Source: Streptococcus sp. LQJ-218
GTDB lineage: Bacteria > Bacillota > Bacilli > Lactobacillales > Streptococcaceae
Direction: 5' to 3'
DNA length: 64,000 nucleotides
NCBI RefSeq assembly: GCF_003428885.1
Contig: NZ_QQRU01000002.1
Coordinates: 103,503 to 167,502 of the forward strand
Below are positions 7,807 through 16,796 of this stretch, one piece after another (position 1 is the stretch's first letter; every line of letters starts with the position of its first letter). A program made the position numbers and the translations under genes. The notes below the pieces were generated by a model. It saw nothing but the letters and a program-made list of their open reading frames with translations, was not told the origin of the DNA and did no database searches.

Positions 7807-8358
7807 TTATACGAATCTAGAAAATAGAGCCACAGCTGCTCTTGCATATGCTCCTTTAGTTGTATTCCAAGCATTATTTGCTACAATAGGAGATAATCTT
7901 GCTAGGAATGCGACATTGCAACTTCTATTATCTGCTAAAAATCCCTTAAAACACTTATCATGATAGAAACAAGCCATATCTAAATCATCAATAGCTGGAA
8001 TAGAATATCCATTATTTCCATAACCACAATAATTACCATAAGAGCCTATAGGAAAAAGAGAGCGATCCATTCTAGCCAAAGCAGTTGACTCTCCGTTAGT
8101 CTCTATATCCGTTACGATTTCGTTTAAAACACGCCCTACCTCCAAAGCTTCATTATCTAAACCAAGCTCCTCTGCTTTATCTAATCTAACTACAGGGAAA
8201 CCATGTTCATTCAATTCGGTAACTTTATCCAATTCAGATAACCAAGAATATTCTACTCTGTGATTAGACTCTAGTGCTGAAGCAGAACTATAAATAGCAA
8301 ATAAAGTTGTGGTGAAAAAAGCCAAAACAATCAAAATAAAACTAAACTTATGTTTCAT
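7807..8358 (-). CDS. Secreted phospholipase A2-like protein
   Basis: 183 residues. A Sec signal peptide (MKHKFSFILIVLAFFTTTLF then ..SSASA) ends near residue 28. The C-terminal half carries the secreted PLA2 signature: a calcium-loop-like segment GNYCGYGNNG (about residues 108-117) and the active site DMACFYHDKC (about 126-135) with the catalytic His-Asp pair flanked by Cys; a further Cys (NRSCN) could pair. The family hydrolyses the sn-2 bond of phospholipids. Streptococcus pyogenes SlaA is the best known streptococcal member and has about this size. The middle region (about 35-100) has no motif I know. A promoter and a cre-like site lie 147 bases upstream. Phospholipase activity is predicted, not shown. 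Confidence 0.8.
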   Translation of the reverse strand: MKHKFSFILIVLAFFTTTLFAIYSSASALESNHRVEYSWLSELDKVTELNEHGFPVVRLDKAEELGLDNEALEVGRVLNEIVTDIETNGESTALARMDRSLFPIGSYGNYCGYGNNGYSIPAIDDLDMACFYHDKCFKGFLADNRSCNVAFLARLSPIVANNAWNTTKGAYARAAVALFSRFV

Positions 8359-8504
8359 CGCAGAATCCTTTCTCTATTGAGCTCATACTATCAAATACAT
8401 CAATAGTATCTATAAAGTTAAACATAATAGCAGTAGCACTAGCACTAAACAATATAGTTTCCGAATTATTTCCTTTCCAGCTTAGACTATTTCTTTCTAT
8501 TATT

Positions 8505-8542
8505 ATTATAGCACATACTTTTGGGGATTGCAAGCGCTTACC
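8505..8542 (-). promoter_or_regulatory. Promoter of the phospholipase-like gene with cre-like site
   Basis: On the minus strand TTGCAA (8528-8533), a 17 bp spacer, and extended -10 TGCTATAAT (hexamer 8505-8510). A CcpA-box-like sequence GGTAAGCGCTTGCA (8529-8542) differs from TGNAANCGNTNNCA only at the first base and overlaps the -35. It leaves a leader of about 140 bases before the start codon, in which no convincing ORF with an SD is seen. Confidence 0.6.
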
Positions 8543-8597
8543 AAAGTAATCGTCCCTTGACTTTCTCGTTTCCGTCTTTTACTAATCTTTCATTTTG

Positions 8598-8606
8598 TGG
8601 TATAAT
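8598..8606 (+). promoter_or_regulatory. Extended -10 promoter of rpoY-rnjA
   Basis: TGGTATAAT is an extended -10 without a matching -35. It lies about 110 bases upstream of the rpoY start, giving a moderately long leader. No other candidate is as good. Confidence 0.55.
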
Positions 8607-8716
8607 TGAAATAATTGTAACGAATCAAGGTCAATCTAGACACAAAATGGAATGAAATCAAGCAAATCTCTGCTAAAAGTTTGGAATAAGCTGACCTGTA
8701 AATAGAAAGGAACTAT

Positions 8717-8950
8717 ATGATTTACAAAGTTTTTTATCAAGAAACAAAAGAACGTAGCCCACGTCGTGAAACAACACGCGCACTTTACTTAGAAATCGAT
8801 GCCAACTCAGAACTTGAGGGTCGTATCGCTGCTCGCCAACTTGTCGAAGAAAATCGCCCAGAGTACAATATCGAGTATATCGAACTCTTGTCTGACAAAT
8901 TGCTAGATTACGAAAAAGAAACTGGCGCCTTCGAAATTACGGAGTTCTAA
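8717..8950 (+). CDS. rpoY: RNA polymerase epsilon subunit RpoY
   Basis: 77 residues (DUF1447). It begins [20 protein letters not shown], the standard family start, and has [16 protein letters not shown] near the C-terminus. In Firmicutes this small subunit binds core RNA polymerase. The gene is followed one base later by rnjA, the usual Streptococcus and Bacillus pairing (ykzG-rnjA). A good SD (GAAAGGA) precedes the ATG. Confidence 0.93.
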   Translation: MIYKVFYQETKERSPRRETTRALYLEIDANSELEGRIAARQLVEENRPEYNIEYIELLSDKLLDYEKETGAFEITEF

Positions 8951-8951
8951 T

Positions 8952-10631
8952 ATGACCTATACTCTTAAACCTGAAGAAGTTGGCGTTTTTGCCATCGGTG
9001 GTCTGGGAGAAATCGGGAAAAACACTTACGGAATTGAATACCAAGATGAGATTATCATCGTCGATGCTGGGATTAAATTCCCAGAAGATGACTTGCTTGG
9101 TATCGACTATGTCATTCCTGATTACTCTTACATCGTGGACAATATCGACCGCGTCAAGGCTGTCTTAATCACACACGGACACGAGGACCACATCGGTGGG
9201 ATTCCGTTCCTGCTCAAGCAAGCAAATGTCCCGATCTACGCTGGACCGCTTGCCCTGGCTTTGATTCGTGGAAAACTCGAAGAACACGGCCTCTTGCGCA
9301 ACGCCAAACTTTACGAAATCAACCACAACACTGAGTTGACCTTTAAAAATCTCAAGGCAACTTTCTTTAGAACGACTCACTCTATTCCAGAGCCTTTGGG
9401 GATTGTCATCCATACTCCTCAAGGAAAAATCGTTTGTACGGGTGACTTCAAGTTCGACTTCACTCCAGTTGGTGAACCAGCAGACTTGCACCGTATGGCA
9501 GCCCTAGGCGAAGAAGGCGTGCTCTGTCTCCTGTCTGACTCAACAAATGCAGAAGTGCCAACCTTTACCAACTCTGAAAAGGTTGTTGGCCAGTCTATCA
9601 TGAAGATTATTCAAGGTATCGAGGGACGCATCATCTTTGCATCCTTTGCCTCAAATATCTTCCGTCTCCAACAAGCAACAGAAGCTGCTGTTAAGACTGG
9701 GCGCAAAATTGCGGTCTTTGGACGCTCTATGGAAAAGGCCATTGTCAACGGAATCGATCTTGGCTACATCAAAGCGCCTAAGGGAACCTTTATCGAGCCA
9801 AATGAAATCAAAGACTACCCTGCGGGTGAGATTCTCATCCTCTGTACAGGTAGTCAGGGCGAGCCCATGGCTGCCCTCTCTCGTATCGCCAACGGAACCC
9901 ACCGTCAGGTGCAACTCCAACCAGGCGATACCGTTATCTTCTCTTCAAGTCCAATCCCTGGAAATACGACTAGCGTCAACAAGCTGATCAACATCATTTC
10001 TGAAGCCGGTGTCGAAGTTATCCACGGTAAGGTTAACAATATCCATACATCTGGACACGGTGGCCAGCAAGAGCAAAAACTCATGCTCCGCTTGATTAAG
10101 CCAAAATACTTCATGCCTGTCCACGGTGAATACCGTATGCAAAAAGTCCACGCTGGACTAGCTGTGGATACTGGTGTGGAGAAGGACAATATCTTTATCA
10201 TGAGCAATGGTGATGTGCTTGCCCTCACTGCAGATTCTGCTCGTATCGCAGGTCATTTCAACGCCCAAGACATCTATGTCGATGGAAATCGTATCGGTGA
10301 AATCGGTGCTGCTGTACTTAAAGACCGTAGAGATCTATCCGAAGACGGCGTCGTTCTGGCAGTCGCAACTGTTGACTTCAAGTCTCAGATGATTCTGTCT
10401 GGCCCAGATATCCTCAGCCGAGGTTTTGTCTACATGAGAGAGTCTGGAGATTTGATTCGTCAAAGCCAGCGCATCCTCTTCAATGCCATTCGTATCGCAC
10501 TGAAAAATAAGGACGCTAGTGTGCATTCTGTCAATGGTGCCATCGTCAATGCTATTCGCCCCTTCCTCTATGAAAATACAGAACGTGAACCGATTATCAT
10601 CCCTATGATCCTCACACCAGATGAAGAATAA
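8952..10631 (+). CDS. rnjA: Ribonuclease J1
   Basis: 559 residues; a metallo-beta-lactamase/beta-CASP nuclease with 5'-3' exo- and endonuclease activity in mRNA decay and rRNA maturation. Zinc motif HGHEDHIGG lies near residue 75, a further conserved motif GDFKFDF near residue 165, and the beta-CASP and C-terminal motifs include TSGHGG and MPVHGEYRM. The length is normal. It overlaps nothing and shares an operon with rpoY. The stop codon lies at the first base of a BOX repeat, and the terminator comes after that repeat. Confidence 0.96.
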   Translation: MTYTLKPEEVGVFAIGGLGEIGKNTYGIEYQDEIIIVDAGIKFPEDDLLGIDYVIPDYSYIVDNIDRVKAVLITHGHEDHIGGIPFLLKQANVPIYAGPLALALIRGKLEEHGLLRNAKLYEINHNTELTFKNLKATFFRTTHSIPEPLGIVIHTPQGKIVCTGDFKFDFTPVGEPADLHRMAALGEEGVLCLLSDSTNAEVPTFTNSEKVVGQSIMKIIQGIEGRIIFASFASNIFRLQQATEAAVKTGRKIAVFGRSMEKAIVNGIDLGYIKAPKGTFIEPNEIKDYPAGEILILCTGSQGEPMAALSRIANGTHRQVQLQPGDTVIFSSSPIPGNTTSVNKLINIISEAGVEVIHGKVNNIHTSGHGGQQEQKLMLRLIKPKYFMPVHGEYRMQKVHAGLAVDTGVEKDNIFIMSNGDVLALTADSARIAGHFNAQDIYVDGNRIGEIGAAVLKDRRDLSEDGVVLAVATVDFKSQMILSGPDILSRGFVYMRESGDLIRQSQRILFNAIRIALKNKDASVHSVNGAIVNAIRPFLYENTEREPIIIPMILTPDEE

Positions 10632-10779
10632 TACTCTTCGAAAATCTCTTCAAACCACGTCAGCTTCGCCTTGCCGTATATATGTTACTGACTTCGTCAG
10701 TTCTATCTACAACCTCAAAGCAGTGCTTTGAGCAACCTACGGCTAACTTCCTAGTTTGCTCTTTGATTTTCATTGAGTA
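10631..10779 (+). repeat. BOX element (boxA-boxB-boxC)
   Basis: Starts ATACTCTTCGAAAATC, contains CGTCAGCTTCGCCTTGCCGT (boxA core), then a boxB-like ACTGACTTCGTCAGT hairpin, and ends with TTTGATTTTCATTGAGTA. The longest BOX copy here and the only one with boxB. It lies between the rnjA stop and its terminator, so it is transcribed as 3' UTR. Confidence 0.92.
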
Positions 10780-10790
10780 CAAGTCAACAA

Positions 10791-10817
10791 AACAGCCCCG
10801 TTTTCGGAGCTGTTTTT
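10791..10817 (+). terminator. Terminator of rpoY-rnjA
   Basis: AACAGCCCCG and CGGAGCTGTT form a 10 bp stem with one mismatch and a TTTT loop, followed by five T. Confidence 0.8.
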
Positions 10818-10841
10818 CTCTATGCTTTCTTTTGAGATTAA

Positions 10842-10982
10842 AACTCAATAAAAATCGAAATCAGACTAGAAGGCTAGGCGAAAGCATAACTTGAGTTAGC
10901 TCCCATAGTTCGGGGAACTATGGGAGGCTGGAGATGAATCAAAGCCAAGCTTTGAACTCATTCGTAAGAAGCCGACGACGTA
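10842..10982 (-). repeat. Degenerate BOX-like sequence with a strong internal hairpin
   Basis: Read on the minus strand it ends in TTTTTATTGAGTTT, like a worn boxC end. It contains a perfect 12 bp stem with a 3 nt loop (CTCCCATAGTTC at 10900-10911 and GAACTATGGGAG at 10915-10926). It follows the mnmG stop directly. Whether this hairpin is a recurring element was not tested. Confidence 0.45.
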
Positions 10983-12896
10983 TCATTTTGATTTTTGAAG
11001 AGTTTTAGAAATACTACGATTTTTACCTTCCAAATACACCATCAAAATAGAAATATCTGCTGGGTTTACTCCCGAAATACGGCTGGCTTGGCCGATGGTT
11101 TCTGGATTGATAAGTTTGAACTTCTGACGGGCTTCGGTCGCGATAGAATCAATGTCATCCCAGTCGATATTGGCTGGAATGCGTTTTTCTTCCATGCGTT
11201 TCATCTTGGCAACCTGATCCATGGCTTTGGAAATATAGCCTTCGTACTTGATTTCTGTTTCAATCAATTCGATAATCTTGTCATCCAATTCCTCTGCTGC
11301 TGGTCCGATGAAGGCCACCACATCTTGGTAAGAAACTTCTGGACGGCGAAGGAATTCCTTGGCTGTCACTGCATCGGTCAAGGGCTTGAAGCCCATCTCC
11401 TCAACCTTGGCATTGGTTTCCTTGACTGGCTTGAGTTTGATGCTGTCTAGGCGTTTCATCTCATTTTCAAATTGATTTTTCTTGATTTCAAAACGAGCCC
11501 AACGTTCATCATCCACAAGCCCAATCTCACGTCCCATCTCCGTCAAACGCATATCAGCATTGTCATGACGAAGAATGAGACGGTATTCGGCACGACTAGT
11601 CAAAAGGCGATAAGGCTCAATGGTTCCTTTGGTCACCAAGTCATCAATCATGACCCCGATATAACCGTCACTGCGCTTCAAAATCAATTCAGGCTTGCCT
11701 TGGATTTTCAGAGCCGCATTGATACCCGCGATAATCCCTTGCCCAGCAGCCTCTTCGTAACCTGACGTTCCATTTGTTTGACCAGCAGTGAAAAGACCTG
11801 AGATTTTCTTGGTTTCCAAAGTCGCACGCAACTGATGAGGCAAGACCATGTCATACTCAATGGCATAACCTGTTCGCATCATTTCAGCATTTTCCAACCC
11901 TTTGATGGAATGAACCAAGTCACGTTGCACATCTTCAGGCAGACTGGTTGAAAGACCTTGCACATAGACTTCCTCTGTATTGCGCCCCTCTGGCTCAAGG
12001 AAGAGTTGGTGGCGTTCCTTGTCTGCAAAGCGCACAATCTTGTCCTCAATCGATGGACAGTAACGAGGCCCCACTCCCTTGACCACACCTGTAAACATAG
12101 GCGCACGGTGGAGGTTATTTTGGATAATTTCATGACTAGTACCATTGGTATAGGTCAACCAGCATGGCACCTGATCCTTGACATAATCCTCATCACGTGA
12201 AGTATAAGAGAAGTGATTAGGCGCTTCGTCTCCTGGCTGAATCTCTGTCACATCGTAGTTGATAGAAGAAGCTTTGACACGTGGAGGGGTTCCCGTCTTG
12301 AAACGACCGATTTCGAGGCCCAATTCCTTAAGATTATCAGCTAGGTTAATCGAAGCTAGGCTGTGGTTAGGACCTGACGAATACTTAAGATCTCCGATGA
12401 TAATTTCCCCACGGAGGGCTGTCCCTGTGGTCACGATAACAGCCTTGGCAGCATACTCTTGATGGGTCGCTGTACGAACACCGACAACCTTGCCATCTTC
12501 AACCAAAATCTCATCAATCATGGTTTGACGAAGGGTCAGATTGTCTTGATTTTCAACTGTCTTTCGCATCTCCTTAGAGTAAAGCTCCTTGTCAGCCTGC
12601 GCACGAAGGGCACGAACAGCTGGACCCTTACCTGTGTTGAGCATCTTCATCTGGATGTAAGTCTTGTCAATGGTTTTGGCCATCTCGCCACCGAGGGCAT
12701 CAACTTCACGCACAACAATCCCTTTGGCAGAACCACCGATAGAGGGGTTACAAGGCATGAAAGCCAGCATTTCAATGTTGATAGTCGCAAGTAAGACCTT
12801 ACAACCCATACGGCTAGCGGCTAGGGATGCTTCTACCCCAGCGTGTCCAGCACCAATTACAATAATATCGTATTCTTCAGTAAAATGATAAGTCAT
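10983..12896 (-). CDS. mnmG: tRNA uridine-5-carboxymethylaminomethyl modification enzyme MnmG (GidA)
   Basis: 637 residues. FAD-binding start [20 protein letters not shown] (residues 10-30), [13 protein letters not shown], and TGTPPRV with the downstream PCWLTYTN all match the family. With MnmE it makes cmnm5U34 in tRNAs reading purine-ending codons. The C-terminal helical domain ends with [20 protein letters not shown]. Full length. The nudix gene and mnmA lie upstream on the same strand, as in pneumococcus. Confidence 0.97.
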   Translation of the reverse strand: MTYHFTEEYDIIVIGAGHAGVEASLAASRMGCKVLLATINIEMLAFMPCNPSIGGSAKGIVVREVDALGGEMAKTIDKTYIQMKMLNTGKGPAVRALRAQADKELYSKEMRKTVENQDNLTLRQTMIDEILVEDGKVVGVRTATHQEYAAKAVIVTTGTALRGEIIIGDLKYSSGPNHSLASINLADNLKELGLEIGRFKTGTPPRVKASSINYDVTEIQPGDEAPNHFSYTSRDEDYVKDQVPCWLTYTNGTSHEIIQNNLHRAPMFTGVVKGVGPRYCPSIEDKIVRFADKERHQLFLEPEGRNTEEVYVQGLSTSLPEDVQRDLVHSIKGLENAEMMRTGYAIEYDMVLPHQLRATLETKKISGLFTAGQTNGTSGYEEAAGQGIIAGINAALKIQGKPELILKRSDGYIGVMIDDLVTKGTIEPYRLLTSRAEYRLILRHDNADMRLTEMGREIGLVDDERWARFEIKKNQFENEMKRLDSIKLKPVKETNAKVEEMGFKPLTDAVTAKEFLRRPEVSYQDVVAFIGPAAEELDDKIIELIETEIKYEGYISKAMDQVAKMKRMEEKRIPANIDWDDIDSIATEARQKFKLINPETIGQASRISGVNPADISILMVYLEGKNRSISKTLQKSK

Positions 12897-12905
12897 ATTT
12901 CTCTC

Positions 12906-13361
12906 CTATTCTTCAAGATGAATGTGTCTTAGTTGGCCGTCCCAATCTGGTAGGGCTGTTTTTAAAAAGGCTGGAACTAGTTGAATATTCTGGAGCTGAT
13001 CCAAGTCAATCCACTCACAATGCTGCCTTTTTTCGTCTTCCTGCATGGTCAATGGGGCATCCTCAAGCAAGTCCACCAGATAATGAAACTCGATATTGTG
13101 ATAGGAAACACCGTCCTGTTCAAAACGATTTTCAACCACAAAAGCTAGCTGCAAAGCCTCAGCTTTGACACCCAGTTCTTCCCTCACTTCACGGACTACC
13201 GCGTCTTCCGTGCTTTCATTGACTTGAATCGCACCGCCAATAGTGTAATACTTACCCTTATCTTTGGTAACTAGAAGCTTGCGATTTTGGACAATCAAGG
13301 CTGTCGCCCGAACACCAAAAACCGTATTTCCCACTTTTGTCCGAAAGTCTTGCTGAGTCAT
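12906..13361 (-). CDS. Nudix hydrolase
   Basis: 151 residues. The Nudix box lies near residues 45-67: GGAIQVNESTEDAVVREVRE then EELG, a full GX5EX7REUXEE pattern. The start chosen is ATG 13361 with GAAAGGAC upstream, giving MTQQDFRTKVG; a longer reading frame begins nine codons earlier without an SD. The substrate of this subgroup is unknown to me; housecleaning of oxidised or unusual nucleotides is typical for the superfamily. It lies 9 bases upstream of mnmG. Confidence 0.88.
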   Translation of the reverse strand: MTQQDFRTKVGNTVFGVRATALIVQNRKLLVTKDKGKYYTIGGAIQVNESTEDAVVREVREELGVKAEALQLAFVVENRFEQDGVSYHNIEFHYLVDLLEDAPLTMQEDEKRQHCEWIDLDQLQNIQLVPAFLKTALPDWDGQLRHIHLEE

Positions 13362-13501
13362 TTTTGTCCTTTCCTCTAAACGACACAAAAACAGTCAAAA
13401 CTCCAAAGAAGTGCAGGACAAAAAAGCCTGCAACATCCATGAGCTTTGACCATCATTTCTATTGCTTTTATTATTGTAGCAAATTGAGAAAATTTGTCAA
13501 T

Positions 13502-14701
<1,200 letters not shown>

Positions 14702-14864
14702 TCATTATAACATGCTTGGTTAGAGAAGACAAGGAAAGGAGCCAATCTTGACTCCTTTGTTGAAAAAATTGTTTTAACCTTGTCCTTTCTTTTCTAAACC
14801 GAAAATGAAACGGTAATCGATAAAGATGCCCATGGTTGAATAGGCACATAAAAACATCCTACAC

Positions 14865-15067
14865 TTACTTTGCATTATTCCGTGATTGAATGTATTTAAC
14901 AACAATATAGATAAGAAAGGCAAGCATGACTGCCAGATAGCTCACTATAAGGAAAACATGCTTAAAAGTACTAGTATCAAATAAACTCACGATAGCTAAT
15001 AATAGATTTATAATAGATTTATAATAAATACTATAACCGCAAATAGTTGTACTTTTTTATCTTTCAT
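14865..15067 (-). pseudogene. Small membrane protein gene broken by an 11 bp duplication
   Basis: From ATG 15065-15067 (SD GGAG upstream) the frame reads MKDKKVQLFAVIVFIINLL and stops. The cause is an 11 bp tandem duplication (AATAGATTTAT at 15001-15011 and 15012-15022, plus strand). Removing one copy restores a clean 63-residue ORF that continues AIVSLFDTSTFKHVFLIVSY and ends QSRNNAK, with stop at 14865-14867. The restored product has two membrane segments and would fit as a bacteriocin immunity-type protein, since it lies at the distal end of the peptide locus. That role is inference. Confidence 0.65.
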
Positions 15068-15174
15068 AACTAGCTCCAACCTAAATTAGACTTCCTTCCT
15101 TTATCTTATTTTAAATATTTAAAACCAGTTACTGCTTGAAGCTTAACAGTTTACTTAATTCAAATAACAGCTAA

Positions 15175-15339
15175 TCACTGATTCCCTGATTTTATCAAAT
15201 ATACTAATAACAACAATTGTGATACGATCATCATTATAAGAACAACATTTAACGAATCAAAGTTTTTCCGAGATAATAATAAAGCAACAGCAAGCAGTAT
15301 TATTACTAAAGATTGAATAACTACTATTACTCTTAACAT
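15175..15339 (-). CDS. Small two-helix membrane protein, possible immunity protein
   Basis: 54 residues from ATG 15339, with GAGG just upstream; a longer frame of 68 codons begins inside the preceding gene. It has two hydrophobic segments (VIVVIQSLVIILLAVALLL and VVLIMMIVSQLLLLVYLI) with a short basic-acidic loop between and ends KSGNQ. It starts one base after the stop of the double-glycine peptide gene, so it is coupled to it. Small hydrophobic proteins in this spot usually give immunity to the partner bacteriocin. I do not recognise a family. Confidence 0.6.
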   Translation of the reverse strand: MLRVIVVIQSLVIILLAVALLLSRKNFDSLNVVLIMMIVSQLLLLVYLIKSGNQ

Positions 15340-15340
15340 T

Positions 15341-15646
15341 TTATCCTCTACCAGTAACCAAAGCATAGTATCTATTTTCAAAACCGAGCATAACTATTGC
15401 ACCTATTGCTCCAAATGCAACCAGCATTGCTCCCCTAATACCCCACTTATTTTTTTGATAATCAGAGTTTTTATATCCTGAATAGTAGACTCTTTCTCCT
15501 AACACATATCCTGTGCTATACGATGCGCCACCAATTGTGATAGCCAAGGCAACAATGGCCGAAATTGACATTGGTTCTCCGCCATCAAGATACATCATCT
15601 CTTCTTGTTCAAGATCAACATAATTATTTGGCAATACGAGTTCCAT
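15341..15646 (-). CDS. Double-glycine leader bacteriocin-like peptide, copy 1
   Basis: 101 residues. Leader MELVLPNNYVDLEQEEMMYL then DGG, cleaved after residue 23 by a C39 peptidase. The mature part has a helical segment (ISAIVALAITIGGASYSTGYV), a polar Tyr-rich part, and a second hydrophobic stretch (GAMLVAFGAIGAIVMLGF). No Cys, so probably unmodified. The leader is nearly identical to the one at 16280-16651, but the mature regions are unrelated. The SD is AAGGAG. The likely exporter is the C39 ABC protein at 18606-20825. Confidence 0.72.
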   Translation of the reverse strand: MELVLPNNYVDLEQEEMMYLDGGEPMSISAIVALAITIGGASYSTGYVLGERVYYSGYKNSDYQKNKWGIRGAMLVAFGAIGAIVMLGFENRYYALVTGRG

Positions 15647-15745
15647 TTATTTTCTCCTTTTTTATTAAGCATAGTTAGGATAGTTTCCTAACAGGTAATC
15701 GTCGACTTTGTTTATAGCACTTAGTTACCTAGATAAGATATCCTT
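15582..15745 (-). repeat. Promoter-plus-leader cassette repeat, copy 1
   Basis: 164 bases that match 16587-16750 along the whole length without gaps and with few mismatches. They cover the upstream region, SD and leader codons of the double-glycine gene. The motif AAAGTCGACG (minus strand, 15700-15709) and a TTAGGA/TCCTAA hairpin lie in it. Confidence 0.8.
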
Positions 15746-16059
15746 TAGCTTGCTTCCAAAATTTAAGTCCGCACCTATAATATAAATGTGCATTACTACT
15801 GCTAAATCCTATCTATAGTAATATCAAACACCTAAATAAAGTCATCTCTCCAATGCATTCAAGAAATGAAGAAAGGCAAAAAATCTTTAAATAAGAAAAA
15901 TGCATATTATCAGGTGTTCAAAAATCTTGATAATATGCGTTATATAATAGAAAAATTTACTCAATTTCATTTTCAAATTGAGTTTTTTCCCAGCCTCATT
16001 TTTAATTTATATCTTCAATAGAATCTAATGACCGAGCTACTGTATTACACAGATTAATA
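15746..16059. other. Cassette junction with a palindrome and a terminator
   Basis: No convincing gene. GCATATTATCA (15902-15912) and TGATAATATGC (15928-15938) form an 11 bp palindrome that recurs at 31221-31264. CTCAATTT (15960-15967) pairs with AAATTGAG (15975-15982), followed by six T on the plus strand, so it is an intrinsic terminator in that direction although no plus-strand gene is evident. A 51-codon plus-strand ORF spans the palindrome but looks accidental. Confidence 0.55.
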
Positions 16060-16272
16060 TTATTTAGTCTGTAATTTTTTTAAAAAACTTAATAGTAAAT
16101 TTGCTCCACTGATTGCTATCAATATTTCAATTGGTAAAAAATAGTAATTCCAAATAAAATGAGAAATAAGAAATGATAGAAAAATAACAATATCAATTTT
16201 CCTGTTGTTGACATACTCTGTAATTTTATGGTACAGGAATGCAACAATAACTGAAATTAAAATAATCAACAT
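16060..16272 (-). CDS. Small membrane protein, possible bacteriocin immunity protein
   Basis: 70 residues with three short hydrophobic segments (MLIILISVIVAFLYHKI, IDIVIFLSFLISHFIWNYYF, IEILIAISGANLLLSFL) and a basic end (KKLQTK). It starts 7 bases after the double-glycine peptide gene stop, with a weak SD, suggesting coupled translation. Position and size suggest immunity to that peptide. No family recognised. Confidence 0.58.
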   Translation of the reverse strand: MLIILISVIVAFLYHKITEYVNNRKIDIVIFLSFLISHFIWNYYFLPIEILIAISGANLLLSFLKKLQTK

Positions 16273-16279
16273 AAGATTA

Positions 16280-16651
16280 TTAACCTATTCTCAATTGATT
16301 ATCACGTCGCCCATCCCAGCCATCAATAATATTGGTAAAAATCCAATCAGCTCCAGCACCAATTCCACCAGATGCAATACTTCTAATAACAGTATTTGCA
16401 AAAGCATTTCCAATATGAATTCCTAATACTCCTAAACCTTTAACAATCCCAGCTACCAGTGCGGAGCGTAACCCATAAGATGCAAGAACTAGTTGAAGTC
16501 CTCCACCTCCTGCTGCTGCTAATGCTGTATATGCTGCACCAGTAATGGCTCCTGTAATTGCCCACTTGGGTATATATATAGCCCCCCCATCAAGATACAT
16601 CATCTCCTCTTGCTCAAGAGCAACATAATTATTTGGTAATACGAGTTCCAT
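16280..16651 (-). CDS. Double-glycine leader bacteriocin-like peptide, copy 2
   Basis: 123 residues. Leader MELVLPNNYVALEQEEMMYL then DGG, followed by a Gly/Ala-rich hydrophobic mature peptide (AITGAITGAAYTALAAAGGG, and later SGGIGAGADWIF) that ends polar and basic (DGWDGRRDNQLRIG). This is the composition of class II bacteriocins. The SD is AAGGAG. The 164 base leader cassette is shared with copy 1. In pneumococcus the rtg locus carries such double-glycine genes exported by RtgAB, so this is probably one of its substrates. Confidence 0.72.
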   Translation of the reverse strand: MELVLPNNYVALEQEEMMYLDGGAIYIPKWAITGAITGAAYTALAAAGGGGLQLVLASYGLRSALVAGIVKGLGVLGIHIGNAFANTVIRSIASGGIGAGADWIFTNIIDGWDGRRDNQLRIG

Positions 16652-16750
16652 TTATTTTCTCCTTTTTTATTAAGCATGGTTAGGATAGCTTCCTAACAAG
16701 TGATCGTCAACTTTGTTTATAGCACTTAGTTACCTAGATAAGATATCTTT
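16587..16750 (-). repeat. Promoter-plus-leader cassette repeat, copy 2
   Basis: Pairs with 15582-15745. It contains the motif AAAGTTGACG (minus strand, 16705-16714), which is one base from AAAGTTAACG in front of the pheromone promoter at 21.17 kb. The sequence just upstream (the 3' end of the accessory protein gene) also has a degraded copy near 15090-15160. Confidence 0.8.
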
Positions 16751-16796
16751 CCTTTATCTTACTTTATTTTATAGGTAACTTAATGTTTAAAACCAA

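Noticed and set aside
8348..8533. 61-codon minus-strand ORF in the phospholipase leader
   Set aside because: Its first ATG lies upstream of the predicted start point, and internal starts have no SD. It probably only reflects the leader.
15856..16020. Plus-strand ORF of about 51 codons (MKKGKKSLNKK start)
   Set aside because: It runs through the palindrome and the terminator hairpin and has no promoter or known relative.
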